A stretch of DNA of 64,000 bases from Pyrus communis (lineage: Eukaryota > Streptophyta > Magnoliopsida > Rosales > Rosaceae). Positions 1 to 12,723 of the stretch are shown here, piece by piece. The position numbers and the translations under genes are program-made. Below the pieces are notes generated by a model. That model worked only from the letters and a program-made list of their open reading frames with translations, did not search any database and was not told where the DNA came from. Within the stretch, counting starts at the first letter, position 1. Each line of letters begins with the position of its first letter. Location of the stretch: assembly GCF_963583255.1 (NCBI RefSeq), contig NC_084813.1, positions 8,542,001 through 8,606,000 of the forward strand, read 5' to 3'.

Positions 1-1340
1 CATCATAAACCTTAGAAAATAACTTAGTTACACATATAAATAAAAATAAAAGAAAGATAGAACCCGGAATCCATGGCAAAGCACGTCCTTAAGCTGTTCT
101 TCACAAATTGAATGGTAGTATGGTGTGGTGGTGGATGGATGGATCGCAAAGAGAGCTTAGGGACCTTATTTATACTAGAAAACCCTAAAAAGTCTGGGGG
201 AAACTCTCCTAAAATAAAACAAACTCCTAAACAATTAATGACACACAAACTAGGAAAGAATCTTTCTTGACTTGGGAAACACGTCATCTGTCTTGCACGC
301 CAGTTTTGGGATCGATTTATCTTTTGGAAAAATCTGTAAAAATATGGAAAACGTAGCCTTATCTCTTATCTTTACAGGCATATATCGGACGCCACTAGGA
401 AAAATCGGGAAAGCCTTCAAATCTCTATTCTCTCACAGCTGTGCAATTTTGACGGGAAAACAACTTTTGCGGAATTGATTTGTAAAACTGGAATGAATGG
501 CTCCATGGAAAATTATGAAATTTGGACACAACAATGTTCAGCCTCTTAACTTCCTTCTCCAATTCACCTTATCAAAACTCCTCCAGAAAGTTGAATTATC
601 ACAAAAAAACGTTATGCATGTGCAGATTGGCTGAAACTGAGAAAAATGAAAGTAATAAGGCTTTTTATAATCAATTCCTTAACAAAACTTAAGGATAATT
701 AATAATTAATATGATAAATAATGCACCTATCATAATGGACTTCATCGCATTTGGTTCCTAGGTATGCAAATTTGTCTCAAACCAATTCTCCTGTTAACAC
801 ATTGATGATAAGTGGAACCACAAGCTTGTGTTTGGCGGCCGTAATGCAAACCTTAGATAACCGAAATTAACTAAAAACCGGCCCAACCGGTTCAGTCGAT
901 TTTTCCAAATTTTTACTTTAAGGTTTTAAACTGCACCTCTAAAGAAAATCACACAGCAACATGATTTGTGACTTATTCTTGGATTTTGCTTGGTAGTTCT
1001 AATCTTAAAAAAGTTTCAACTTTTATTTTGTTAAAAAATATGTTAGATTTAGTATTTAATTTAAATTTTCCTTGTACGAAAAAATCTATTTTTTTTTTTT
1101 TCTTTCTAAGTTCTTGGCCCAAATTAAAACTTTGATTAAAAAGGAATCGGCTACAATACTTATAAATCAATTTAATTTTAATTTTGTGTTCGTAAAAACA
1201 CAACTCATTACGCATGTTGGGAGAGAGAATCAACACAGCATCGTCATTGTAGTTACGTTTGGTAAGGAAATATTTTTTTGGTGCAAAAATGGGTCCCACC
1301 GCGTTATGTCTTCTTCCCTGCCACCACCAACCCATGTGAC
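1..1340. other. Intergenic region upstream of the PERK gene
   Basis: No convincing coding region is present. The open frames here are short and match no family I recognise. The left end may be the 5' side of a minus-strand gene lying outside the window (see the TATA-like site at 167-174). The rest is AT-rich spacer and would contain the distal promoter of the kinase gene. Confidence 0.5.
167..174 (-). promoter_or_regulatory. Possible TATA box of a minus-strand gene leaving the window
   Basis: Read on the minus strand this is TATAAATA, followed about 30 bases downstream by a C/T-rich, CCACCA-rich stretch resembling a plant 5' leader. The first minus-strand ATG after it (near 70) opens only a very short frame. 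Any real gene would therefore have an upstream ORF or start beyond base 1. Tentative. Confidence 0.25.
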
Positions 1341-1426
1341 TATATTCATTTCTCCTCTCTTTCAGTCTTTTTCTCTTCTCAAATTGCAGCTCCTCCTTCC
1401 CCCGCAGACTTTTAATCTCGGCGGCA
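1341..1426 (+). promoter_or_regulatory. Core promoter and 5' leader of the PERK gene
   Basis: A TATATTC box-like string at 1341-1347 is followed by a strongly pyrimidine-rich stretch (about 1350-1410), the Y-patch typical of plant core promoters and leaders. The start codon lies at 1427. The call is from pattern only; no transcript evidence is available. Confidence 0.35.
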
Positions 1427-4400
1427 ATGTCGGCGCCGTCTCCGGCGAACAACTCCACGTCACCTCCTCCTGCTTCACCTGTGACCAACGCCACCTCACC
1501 AACTCCTCCTAGGACCAACGCCACCGTGCCAACTCCTCCTTCGACGACCAACGACACCACACCTTCTCCGCCTCCTCGAACGGTGACAGCGTCAGCGCCG
1601 ACCAAGTCTCCGCCACCTCCGCCACCTCCGTCTAATTCGCCGGGATTGCCGACGAACCCGAACTTAGGCGTTATAGTAGGGGTTGTGATTGGAGGGTTTT
1701 GTACGCTACTTGTGGTGGGCATTTTCTTCCTTTTCTACAGAAGGCGGAAGAGGCGGCAGGCGAGAGCGCAGGAGTCGGGGAACTATCCAGAAGAACCCAA
1801 AAGTGAGCTCCTTTTCATTAAAAACTTGGATTTTGTTGTGATGAATTTTGTGCTGCTTAAGATTCCTCATTGGCATTGCGTGAGTTGAACTGAATTCAGT
1901 TACAAATTGGTTAGAAATTGAAACTATTTAGGTGCCGGTTTGATAACCGTTTCGATTTTAGTTTTTAGTTCATTTGGTGCTTAAGATAAAGGAGGTGGAA
2001 GAAGCGTGTTGTGGGAGTGAGGGGGAAGGCCCACTTCGTATACCCTGGCGTCGTTGAACGTTCAGTGCTCCGTGCATCTCCACTGAAATAAGTATTAGGT
2101 AGAAGCTATCATGCGGTTCAAATTGAGGAGAGCAAAAGTTGAGATTTAGAGACAATGCCGGTCTTCCGTGTTTAGAAAGGCTCAACTTTAATCAAAAAGT
2201 GGTCGTTTTATTCTGCTTGATTTTATTATTTATATGAAATATCATTAACGAATTTAGTTTTGGCATGTCACATGGTTTAGATTATTCAGCTTTTAGTGAT
2301 CACTTAACTCTATTTATCTCAGATTTATGAAATCTTTATAATTTGTGAAACTCCCACTATTCTTGACATCTGATCGTTGCCTCTAATTAAATTTGTATAA
2401 TTACTATTCTTTGATTTCTCCAGATGATTTTGGTGGTCCACCTCAGCATTTGCAACATAATTATGTTCCTCCACCAGCACAAAAAGTAAAACTGTTTCCA
2501 AGGCCTACTCATCCCCCAGTACCATCTTCAAGTTCAACTAGTAGCAGCTTGGGCTCTGAGAAACCACCCTCAGTAGCATCGTCTGGCTTGGCCTTTGGAT
2601 CGTCACAAATCACATTTACATATGAAGAATTGGCGATGGCAACAAATGGTTTCTCCAATGTCAATCTCCTTGGTCAAGGAGGATTTGGATATGTTCATAA
2701 AGGAGTCCTACCAAATGGGAAAGTGGTTGCAATTAAGCAGCTGAAAGCTGGGAGTGGGCAAGGGGAGCGTGAATTCCAAGCAGAGATTGAAGTTATTAGT
2801 CGTGTCCATCATAGACATCTTGTTTCACTGGTTGGATACTGCATTAGTGGGGTCCAGAGGTTGCTTGTTTATGAGTTCGTTCCAAACAATACCCTGGAAT
2901 TTCATCTGCATGGTAAGTATTTTCCTTGGTTAATCTTCTGCTTTTTATATCAATGATTGGAATATTATCAAATAGAAAAATTACAGGAAAGGGGAGACCA
3001 ACTATGGATTGGCCAACTAGATTGAAAATCGCCCTAGGTTCTGCAAAAGGATTGGCATATCTCCATGAGGACTGTAAGCTTCTTTGCGTGCTAGCTTTTT
3101 TGTCGACAACCATAAAAAAAGTTTCTGGTTTGTGTTGTCTGCTTTGGAATTCACCCACTCTTGAGCTATATCTCCAGGTCAACCCAAGATCATACACCGT
3201 GACATCAAGGCAGCTAATATTCTTCTTGATCATCACTTTGAGGCAAAGGTAGACTTGTTAGTCCTTATTTACAAAGGTAAAATTGCAAAAATTGCATTGA
3301 AAAAAATGAATAGTATTGGGCTAGTACCGTAACTATCTCGCCAAAACCTTGATTCTTTTCCTCCCTTCTGATTCTCCATGCCAAAGTAAAGGCATACATT
3401 TTACTTGAATGTTGGCTATGTGGATAACTTTGACTCAAACATTACAATCAGCTATGCTTATCATTTGACGAAGCAAATCCATCATTAAGACAGAACTACC
3501 GAATATTTTTGTCAATTTGGTTTCAAGTTCTTCTAACATTGACTCATGTTTTGTATTGTATGTGATCTTTGTTCAGGTTGCAGATTTTGGACTTGCCAAG
3601 TTGTCTTTAGATACAGATACTCATGTTTCCACAAGGGTCATGGGAACTTTTGGGTAATTTTAATTGTCTGCTTTACTTTTTACTCATAGCTTTACTGGTT
3701 CCATGTTGTCGAGCTTGGAGTGAAATAAAAAACATCTCTTGTTTAGTTTATAAACTTGTAATGGTTGATTTTCTAATATAGTTCCATTTCTTGCTTTCTC
3801 ACAAACCTACCAAATGCAGTTACTTAGCTCCTGAATATGCATCTAGCGGAAAGCTCACTGAGAAGTCAGATGTCTTTTCATATGGGGTTGTGCTATTGGA
3901 ATTGATAACTGGACGCGAACCCATCGATAAAACTCAAACCTTCACTGATGATAGCATGGTCGAGTGGGTGTGTATACAATATTCTCACTGCCAATTTAAC
4001 ACTTGTACTTTACCATCATATTTTTGTAGAGCACAAAACTATTACACTCTGTTTGGATGAAGAAATTTATAGTCACTATGGAATTTTAAAATGACGGAAA
4101 TTGCAATGATGGGATTTATTTTCTAGAATTTGTGAATTTTCTTGTTTGGTTAACCTAAAGAAGAACGGAATTGAATACAGAATTTGTTATTTTTAAACTT
4201 TCAATCATAGAAATTGGGAAATAACACATATTTACATGGAATTTAAACTTGGGAATTGGAGGTCCCAAATTCCAAGTTTGTTTTTCCACGTGGAAATTCT
4301 AAATTTCTATATTTATGAATCCAAACAAGGGAATTGGTGCGTGTTAATTTATAAATTCTGACTTTTTTTAATCCAAATTCCAAGTTTATTTCCCTCTTCC

Positions 4401-5607
4401 AAACGTAGTGTTAAGCACACTTTTGTTTTGATCTGTTACCAAGTTCTGTTGTTCTGCTGGATAGTTCTTTGGTATATGGCTATGGCCAATTCTTCTGTGT
4501 AGCTTTCTGTTCTTGTCTTTGCCTATTAGAACGGAATTTGTTTTTCAGTAGAAAGCTTGAGTGGCATGAAAAAACTGATAGATTATGCCATTGAATTTCA
4601 GGCGAGGCCTTTGCTTGCGAAAGCATTGGAAACAGGCAACTTTGATGCTCTTGTTGACGTAAGGTTGCAGAATGACTACAACACCAGTGAAATGGCCTGT
4701 ATGCTTGCTTGCGCTGCTGCTTGCGTGCGTCATTCTGGCCGACGTCGGCCGCGAATGAGCCAGGTAATCTTTCAAAGTTCTCAAGTTGATCCCTGAAGTA
4801 GTCTATTGCTCATGTTTATATAAATTTTCTTTATCTGAGTAATGTATGGAACTACGGAAATTCAAGTTCCAATTTGGTCCCTATATTTCCTAGTTACTTT
4901 CTCACCTTTACCAAACACTAATGGGAAAAATGCATTCTCATTTCTCATCACCCACTGGAAAACACATAAGATTTGTTTTCCTTTCCATTCCATGAACCAA
5001 CGGAGATTTAAATCTCCTGGTGGGACGTTTGAATCCGATGTTAAGTTATTGGTTTGGTAAACCCAAGCAGACAGGCAGTTCAAAGGTTGAACCAACCTAG
5101 TCGTGTAAGATTTTGTGGCCGGTTACTTTAGATTTTCCGTTTCATTGATCTTTCCTATCACCTTGTACAGTTGTACATTTTAAGGTTGTTAGTACGCTGA
5201 AGAAACGTAATAATTCCAATTTGACTGTGTGCTGATTTTCCTATTTAACCGATCCATGTAGACATTGTTCTGCATGTGCCATTTGATCCTTAAGATTTGA
5301 TTGAAATCAGGTGGTTCGAGCTTTGGAAGGAAATCTTTCTCCGGATGAGTTAAATGAGGGAATTATACCAGGTCAGAGTACGGTATTCAGTTATGGAAGC
5401 TCAGAGTACAACGCTACTGAGTACAAGGAAGACTTGAATAAATTCAGAAAACTAGCACTAGAAAGCCAAGAGCAAGGGACCAGTGAGAACAGTGGACCTA
5501 GCAGTGATTTTGATCTGCTCCAGTCTACCTCAAGTGGCGAAGGCCAACAAACCACCCGAGAGATGGAACTCGGGAAAACAAAGAAAGACACCCAAGATCT
5601 TGAGTGA
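1427..5607 (+). CDS. Proline-rich extensin-like receptor kinase (PERK family), 8 exons
   Basis: Exons by GT-AG junctions and phase: 1427-1802, 2424-2912, 2987-3073, 3178-3248, 3577-3653, 3820-3967, 4602-4763, 5311-5607, giving 568 residues. Residues 1-79 are a Pro/Ser/Thr-rich extensin-like ectodomain with four N-glycosylation sequons (near 9, 21, 31, 42). Residues 80-104 are a membrane helix followed by the basic RRRKRR stop-transfer. A Pro/Ser-rich juxtamembrane segment follows. The kinase domain has the GQGGFG loop (209-214), the AIK lysine (230), HRD (324-326), DFG (344-346) and APE (370-372), so it should be an active Ser/Thr kinase. The HRDIK arginine marks it as RD-type. PERKs sit in the plasma membrane and are thought to sense the cell wall; the specific role here is unknown. 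No separate signal peptide is visible, as is usual for the family. The ectodomain is short for the family. The start is the first in-frame ATG after the pyrimidine-rich leader. Intron 6 carries a MITE. Confidence 0.93.
4045..4410. mobile_element. Tourist-like (PIF/Harbinger) MITE in PERK intron 6
   Basis: A 366-bp element begins CACTCTGTTTGGATG and ends with the imperfect inverse CTTCCAAACGTAGTG. It is flanked by TTA at 4042-4044 and 4411-4413. The 3-bp TTA duplication and the terminal repeat are PIF/Harbinger features. The ends and the subterminal AAATGACGG motif resemble the larger Harbinger element at 25782-29880. It lies wholly inside the intron and leaves the splice sites intact. Confidence 0.75.
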
Positions 5608-7325
5608 AGCGCTTGACAACTGATACCCAACAAAGAATCACACACCTGCTAACATGAAAAAACACCATTTTCTACGGTACATTTGATAGATCGAATGTAC
5701 GAGTCTTCAGCTAGATTAATGATTTCTGCGGGAGCTGCATGCAGAGTTGTTTGAAGAATTCGAGTGTTTCTATACCGCCCAGGAGTTTGAATGAAATCAG
5801 ACGCCTGGAATGTCGATATCAATACATCTTTCGTGGCCGTCCAACATTGTGTTCCAGATGGATTTAACAATGGAACAAAGTTTGACATTGTTTGTTGAAG
5901 TTGGGAAGAATTAGGAGGAGGAATAATTCTGTATGTATTTTGGCGGATTTTTTCATTGTTATATTGAACAGTTGGTTATATATTTTACATTTCTTGAAGT
6001 TGTTGATACCTTTTGTGTATGTACAAGTTGTGTTATTTGCTTGTGAATTGTATATCAAATTCGATTGACCAGGTTGCAGTCCAATACATACATACATACG
6101 TATATTGGCATGCACGCCCTTTAAGGAAGGATTCCCTTTTTTACCGAAAATTGGAGATTAGTTGTTGGACTCATTTTATATCCACGATCCGAACTGTCTA
6201 ATTTTGTAAGTCTCGAGTCATAAATCATCTTTGCAAAAATTTCAATTTAATCCAAAATTATATATCTATTTAATTGTTACAATGAAATTTCAATGTTACT
6301 GTTCATCAATCATTTAGATACCCTAGATATTTCCGATTTAACAAATATTTTGCAAAAATAATCAATGAAGTGAAATTTAAAAAATAAACTGTTCAAATTG
6401 TTAAAATTCGATGTGATATGTGTCCCAAAAACAAGTTCTTTTTTTGATAAAAATGAAAATCCCTTCCTTAAAGACTTTGTGTGTCGGCCCTGAATGAGTC
6501 CTTATCAAAAGTGGAAAAAGAAAGAAGAAAGGAAATATCTCAATAAATGGTCTTATTATTCCCTACCAACAAAGAAAGAAACTAAGTTCGGTGGATTGAC
6601 TCGAGTGACAAAAATGGGATATTCTCAAGTTTCCAATCTTTTTTTTAATAGAATAACTACCACACATGGTTATCTAATCATAAATGAATTTCAAACTTGT
6701 ATTTTATACGATACATTCGAAGTTCGATTTCTAGTGCCGGTGGTTTTCAGAAGAGATTAAAATATCTTATCATCTTTCAAAAGAGTGGAATGTTGTGACG
6801 AAACCACCAATTGGTCATTAAAAAAAAAAAAAATCCTTTTTATAGAAGGAAAGTGTTATTGACACTCCAAAATTTTTATTCTACACTCCTTACAAAGTGT
6901 ATTTTTCTTTTCTAATATAGAAAGTTTGAAATATAAAATGAGATTTTTAGAGTGCTAATAATAATTCATTTATAGAATGTCCAAACTTTGGAAGGACAAA
7001 AAAGTGTAAAATCAACAAAAAAGTTGGGGCACTTTAGGAATAATAAAAAGGTTCAAAACTCTGGGAGCGGTGGGATCATTGTCCAGCCTGTCCTAGTTCA
7101 ATTGGTCCAGAAAAGGAGAACTAATCCCAATCGGGTTAAACTCTGCTTCCAAACAACAATACCAGCTCCGGGAAGAATATCCCTCTCTCTCTCATATTTT
7201 CTCTGTTTTTGTTGCAAATCTCTCTGAAGGTTTCAAACACCAAATTCGAATTTCGAAAATTGTCCCTAATTATTTTACTTTTTTTTCTGGGAAATTCTGA
7301 TTTCGAATCTTCAATCCTGTGATCC
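5608..7325. other. PERK 3' region and RAB7 promoter spacer
   Basis: The first few hundred bases should be the PERK 3' untranslated region, but no single poly(A) signal stands out. The middle is AT-rich, with one MITE near 6851-6968. The last part is the RAB7 leader: a CT microsatellite-like run near 7181-7194 lies about 135 bases before the start codon, a common plant Y-patch arrangement. No coding sequence was recognised. Confidence 0.5.
6851..6968. mobile_element. Small MITE upstream of RAB7
   Basis: About 118 bp with imperfect inverted ends. The left end reads GTGTTATTGACACTCCAAAA. The right end, inverted, reads ATTATTAGCACTCTAAAAA. The TSD is not clear, so the superfamily is not assigned. 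Confidence 0.45.
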
Positions 7326-10300
7326 ATGGCTTCTCGTAGGCGCATGCTTCTGAAGGTCATTATCCTCGGCGACAGCGGGTAAGCTCGCTTTAAATATGAG
7401 AAAAATTGTTGAATTATTTTTCCATAATTTGCATAATTATTTGTTTGGTTGCTGAGAAAATGGAGGAATATGATGAAAAGACCGGGAAAAGTTCTAAATC
7501 TTGTGTCTTATTTTATAGAAATGGAAACCCAGCCTGATCAACTTGTTGCATGTTTCGATATATAAAGTTTTTTCTTTTTTAAAAGTTCAATTTTTCTTGT
7601 AATTATGCAATTATTTGTTAAATTCTAAAAATGTGTTTGTGAACTGATATCTGTTTGCTTATTTATTTTGATTTGGCAGGGTGGGGAAGACATCGCTGAT
7701 GAATCAGTACTGTCCTCAACTTAGATCATGGATTTTTTTTTAATTATTGATAATGTTCAAACTTTCTGAGATTTTGATTCATATATGGTGGTTTTGTAAT
7801 TCATTGTTTGTATTTGGATTTTTGAACTGTAGGTATGTGAATCGCAAGTTCAGCAATCAGTACAAGGCGACAATTGGAGCCGATTTTCTGACCAAGGAGG
7901 TTCAGTTTGAGGATAGGTTGTTCACGCTGCAGGTTAGAGATCTCTGAGCATTCATATATTCAATGAAAGTAAAACGCTATATGATGCAATGTTGTGCAAT
8001 CATGACTGAACCCCTAACTCTGTTGCTAGTTCGATTAGCTGTCGTTAACTGATTGTCACTTAGATTATGTACTCTTATACATTTTGTTTCTGAGTGAAAA
8101 ACCCATTTGTTACTTTTGTACCTCTCTTTTAAACAATAGTTGCTTTCCTTTGGTTATGTTGCTGTTGTAAGATGTCGGTTTCCGTTTATCTACTTAATTT
8201 ACCAAGGGTATAACAATTCCAAGTTGAAGATTCAGACTTTATATTTCTCAAGATCAAGAATGTTTTCTTTAGTGAATACTGGACAGCTTATGATACTTGT
8301 GTAGACAGCTGAACATTGTGGGGTTCTGGAGTCAAGAGAAAGATTGCTGCTATTTCTGTCTTTGTTATAATGTTATTGATGCTGAAAAGTGTGACGTATT
8401 TAGTAATGGCTGCGAAAGGTACTTTGATAAATAGTAGTTTTTTTGGTTTTTTTGAGTACAGATAAATAGTAGTTTTGGAAATGAAAAAAGAATGGAAGGT
8501 GAAATCTATGCTTTATATCAGTTTTGGAAACTATTGCTTTCCATACACACACCAACTTATAATAGAAAGAACCATATTTTCTTCATGTTTGAGATTATCA
8601 TCTATCTCATTTGTAGTATTGACACCCCTATCTATCATGCTCAGCATGTAATGGGAAGTGATATGAATCAACTATTGATGTGAATGTGATGAAATCGTTT
8701 GTAAGAGAAAATGTCGATATACATGCACTTGCAAATTAGAAGGTTTACACTGTTTATTCATGTGTACAGATTTGGGATACTGCTGGTCAGGAAAGGTTTC
8801 AGAGTCTTGGTGTGGCTTTCTATCGTGGTGCAGATTGCTGTGTCCTTGTGTATGATGTGAATGTCATGAAATCATTTGATAATCTTAACAACTGGAGGGA
8901 AGAATTTCTGATTCAGGTAATTACAATTTGATTATCTCCGTAGATAGTCACACATATGAAGTGTTGACTGATAGTTACGTTGTGTGTATTTGATGTTTAG
9001 GCCAGTCCATCTGACCCTGAGAACTTCCCATTTGTTGTGTTGGGAAACAAGATTGATGTTGATGGCGGAAATAGTCGAGTGGTAAGTTGTCTAGATTCTA
9101 GAATATGGAGGTTCTATGTTATTGCTCTAGAATGTGTGTACATCAGCAGTTCCTTTCTTATAGTGCATATCGTTCTACTCTTTTGGCTGTAGGTGTCTGA
9201 AAAGAAAGCAAAGGCCTGGTGTGCTTCCAAGGGAAACATACCATACTTTGAGACTTCTGCAAAAGAGGGCTTCAATGTGGATGATGCTTTCCAGTGCATA
9301 GCCAAAAACGCACTGAAGAATGAACCTGAAGAAGAAATGTAAGTATTTTTTACTTAGCCGATTTATCATTTTGTTTTCCAATCACTTTTCCCTCGAAGTT
9401 TTCTGTTTCAGCATTGAATTTAGGCCCTCTCCAATTATTTTAAGAAATATCTTATACATCTGGGACCCTAATTTGAGATAATTATCTGAATAGGTGATGT
9501 TGATCAATTTAGAGTAATTGGACAACAAAATTTATTTACCAGTCAATTAATTTCCATCAAATTGTGATGGTAGGTATAGATAGCAATTCTTCTTATTTAT
9601 TCCTGTCCACAACAAGTTGATATGTATACCTACTTCTATAGAGGAGGAGAAATACCTCTTGGTTGTAGTTGCTTTTCATAATTAGTAATTAGTAATTACA
9701 GTCAAGTGGTATTCCCTCACCTTTTTAATAAGGGGTTCTTGCGTTCAACCCTTTGAGGTATGTGATTTATGTGGAGAGAGGCTACCTTATCGTTTAACAC
9801 ACTTATGCCTAGTTAAGGGAGCATTTTTGCTTAACACCACCTTAACCCAAGGTGTATACTCACCAACTCCCTTTGATTTTAAGAGAACATACACCAAAGG
9901 AGTGTAAAACAGAACTTCTCTGTTTCAAAATATTACGTGTGTGTGTGTAAACTGTAAAGAAAAGGAAACTGGTCATAAAAGCTGGTTCCTTGATCTCTAT
10001 GGTTTCTGAACAAGAATCCTCTCCATTTTAACTTGAAATGGGGAAGAAGGGTCTTTGATAGTAGCTGTCCAATCAATAGTGCGTTAGTGAAAAAATCATG
10101 AAAGTCATGTTACTTAAAAAATTATTGCGTAATGGTTCGGTTTTGATTGCACAGCTATTATAAAAGAACCAGATATCTGTCCGACCAGAGAAAAACTTGT
10201 GTGGACCGTTGTATAATGTCATCACGCTGACTTAGTGTGTCTTACTACGCAAAGGAAGTCATTTGTTAGAAATAAAAGGAAGTTTTTCATTTCAAGTACT

Positions 10301-10762
10301 CACCATGTATTATTAATGCCTCTAATTACTACCACATCAGCACGGTGACATCATATGATGGTCGTGCACAAGTTTTACACGTATAACATTTCTTGTTGGC
10401 AAGTAAGATAGAACCCAGCTCTTGTTGACAAATAGGGTAAAAGTAAAATAGAGTATTATGGCTTCAGTTCCAGTTCTCCCCAAAACTGCAGAATTTTAGG
10501 TTATAGCAATAATTTAACGAACACCACAAGCCAAAAAGAAAAACAGACGACTCTTATACTATGTGAACTTATTATAAGCACCTCTTCCCGTTTACCTTTT
10601 CCGCATAATTTAAATGTTAAATTAGTTGGAATACTCAGTTTCTACTGGGGTACTAATTGAATACTTGTGGATTTTGTTTGTGGATGATGAAGATACCTTC
10701 CGGACACGATTGACGTTGCTGGCGGAGGGAGGCAGCAAAGATCTACTGGCTGTGAATGTTGA
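7326..10762 (+). CDS. RABG3: RAB7-type small GTPase (RABG3 subfamily), 7 exons
   Basis: Exons: 7326-7378, 7680-7706, 7833-7932, 8770-8916, 9001-9081, 9193-9338, 10693-10762. All junctions are GT-AG and in phase, giving 207 residues, the normal length for plant RAB7. Seen: P-loop GDSGVGKTS (15-23), switch I with [18 protein letters not shown] (62-70), NKID (125-128), ETSAK (156-160) and a C-terminal CEC for double geranylgeranylation. RAB7/RABG3 proteins work on late endosomes and the tonoplast, directing fusion of pre-vacuolar compartments with the vacuole through HOPS-type effectors. All catalytic residues are present, including the Gln of DTAGQ. Exon 2 is only 27 nt, and the last intron is 1354 nt, so the prenylation tail is easily missed by gene finders. 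Subfamily assignment within RABG3a-f is not attempted. Confidence 0.95.
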
Positions 10763-11238
10763 GGAGTTATTGAGTGGGCTTTTGCTCTTTGGATGGCAGA
10801 ATGCAGTTCTTGTCAACGATATTTGGTGATTTAAGACTCAGTAATCTTAAAAGTTGATGATTATAGGGAACGGTTACAAAGTTTTATTTGTATTAGAAGT
10901 GAATGGGAAGAGTCATTTGTTTACTTTGCATTGCTTTTGTTTATATTTAATGATTTTATTTCCCTTTTAATTTGTTTATCTGGAAGTGTAGTGGTTCTTT
11001 ACTTCTTTCATTTACTGTAGCTGTTTGAAATCAACAACATATTAGGCCACACTTTGCACTGCAGTTTTCATCTTGGTGAAGGCTGAAGTTGATGCTTGAA
11101 ATGGTATAGCATCAAGATATTCATATTTAGTATTTGATTATGGATTTTAGGGGAAATTTACACTTTTTTCGATTCCGTACGGGTTAGTAAACATGTGGTA
11201 AATTTTAGGAATGAACTGGCTTCCACTCATGAATTTTA
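10763..11238. other. RAB7 3' region
   Basis: Directly follows the RAB7 stop codon and should hold its 3' untranslated region. It is AT-rich with no further coding signal. Confidence 0.5.
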
Positions 11239-11568
11239 GGGCTGGTTTGGTATTGCTGTGCTTTGAAAAAAAGCTGCTTCTGCTGTGTTGTGAGAATAAG
11301 TAGCTGTGAAATAAAGCAGCAGAGTGTTTGTAAACTTTTTTGTAAAAGTGCTTCTAAAAAAAAAAAAAACAGTATTATAGTGTTTGGTAAACTTTTATGT
11401 AAAACAGATGTGAAAAAAAAGCCAGTTTTTCAAAGCTGGGTTTTGCAGCTTCTTGTTTTTGGTTTTTTTTCATCCAAAACTGTGAAAAAAAGCTGAAGCT
11501 GAATGTTTACCAAACACAAAAACAACTCTCAACTTTTTTCAGAATCACCTCAGTACCAAATTAAGCCT
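11239..11568. mobile_element. MITE, about 330 bp, imperfect terminal inverted repeats
   Basis: The left end GGGCTGGTTTGGTATTG pairs with the right end, which inverted reads AGGCTTAATTTGGTACTG. The interior is rich in AAGCTGC and AAACTTTTxTGTAAAA motifs that recur in inverted orientation, as in a partly self-complementary MITE. The TSD is not certain, so the superfamily is left open. Confidence 0.6.
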
Positions 11569-12723
11569 TAGTAAATGCAGGGAACTCAAGAATCAAGTTA
11601 ATGGGAGCTTTACCTATGGAGACAAAAACATAAAATACATTTCAAGAACTCCACTAGTTTTGAAGCATTTCAAAGAGGCAAAAGTTGAAACAACAACAAA
11701 TCCAGCTCAAAAATAAAGAAATCAAATTTTAAAATTTCAGCCGTGCCCTTCATAGACTTGTCCAAAATTACACCACTTATAAAAACATCAATTGATTTTA
11801 GATTTGTCAAAATTAATTTTTGCAAGATCAGTTTTATAATTTTTTGCACATTTGCCAGAACAGTTTCACAATACATGCACTTCTGCAAGATTAGTTTAGA
11901 AATTCTAGCAATTCTACAAGATCAGTTTCAAAATTCATGCATCCAAATTATCAAACCTCAAAATCAAATACTTTCAGATAATACTAGAATAAAAGCTAAA
12001 AATAATTCTCATAAAAAAAAAACTCATAAATCTAGGGAACAATATGAAGAAGAAGAGAAGGAGAGAGAGAGGTCAGAAGGAGGAGAGAAAAAGCGAGAGA
12101 AGTACTGAAGAAAAAAGAGGAGAGAGAAAGAAGGAAATAAGGAGATATAAACTCATCTTCAACCATAGAGGGGTAAAATTGTAAATGCAAAGGAAATTAA
12201 AATAACAACTCTGACATCACCCGACACATGGATAATGTTGGAACCAAATTCATGCACTGTTGCAGATGGAGGAGCTATGCAAATCTGACCACATGTAAGA
12301 AAGCAAACAACCGTTGTCAGACTTTGAGTACCGACAAGATATTGGCCAAGGGTTTTTCGTAGTCAAGTTAGTAAGCAATATTCAAACTAAAGTAGGGGCA
12401 AGAGAATAAGCAAAGATTATGCATTATGCAAATGAAGTGCTTTATATGCGTTACCAGAGTATGCCCTAGATGACAATATTTATAACAGTCGGGAGAGAGA
12501 GCTTTTAGGATATGAAATCTGTATTGAACTGGGACAATCCATGAGGATATCTAGGATTTGATATAGGAGTGGGGTTACAATATTTATAATAGGCCGGACC
12601 CCCCTTCCCCCCTAGTTTTTAGGTTTATGGTTTAATTTTTGGACAATTTTTCTAAGTATTTGGAATAATTTGTTTGGTTTTGGTTTATTTTGAATTATGA
12701 ATACTATTTCTTGAATTGATTAA
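11569..12723. other. Non-coding spacer with GA-rich tract
   Basis: No gene recognised. A purine-rich (GA/GGA) low-complexity tract runs from about 12040 to 12140. The open frames on both strands here are low-complexity artefacts. The last few hundred bases may belong to the Copia element that starts to be recognisable at 12724. Confidence 0.5.

Noticed and set aside
973..1722. Long minus-strand open frame opposite PERK exon 1
   Set aside because: It is the antisense shadow of the Pro-rich ectodomain (Gly/Val-rich translation) with no promoter, no family match and conflict with the well-supported plus gene.
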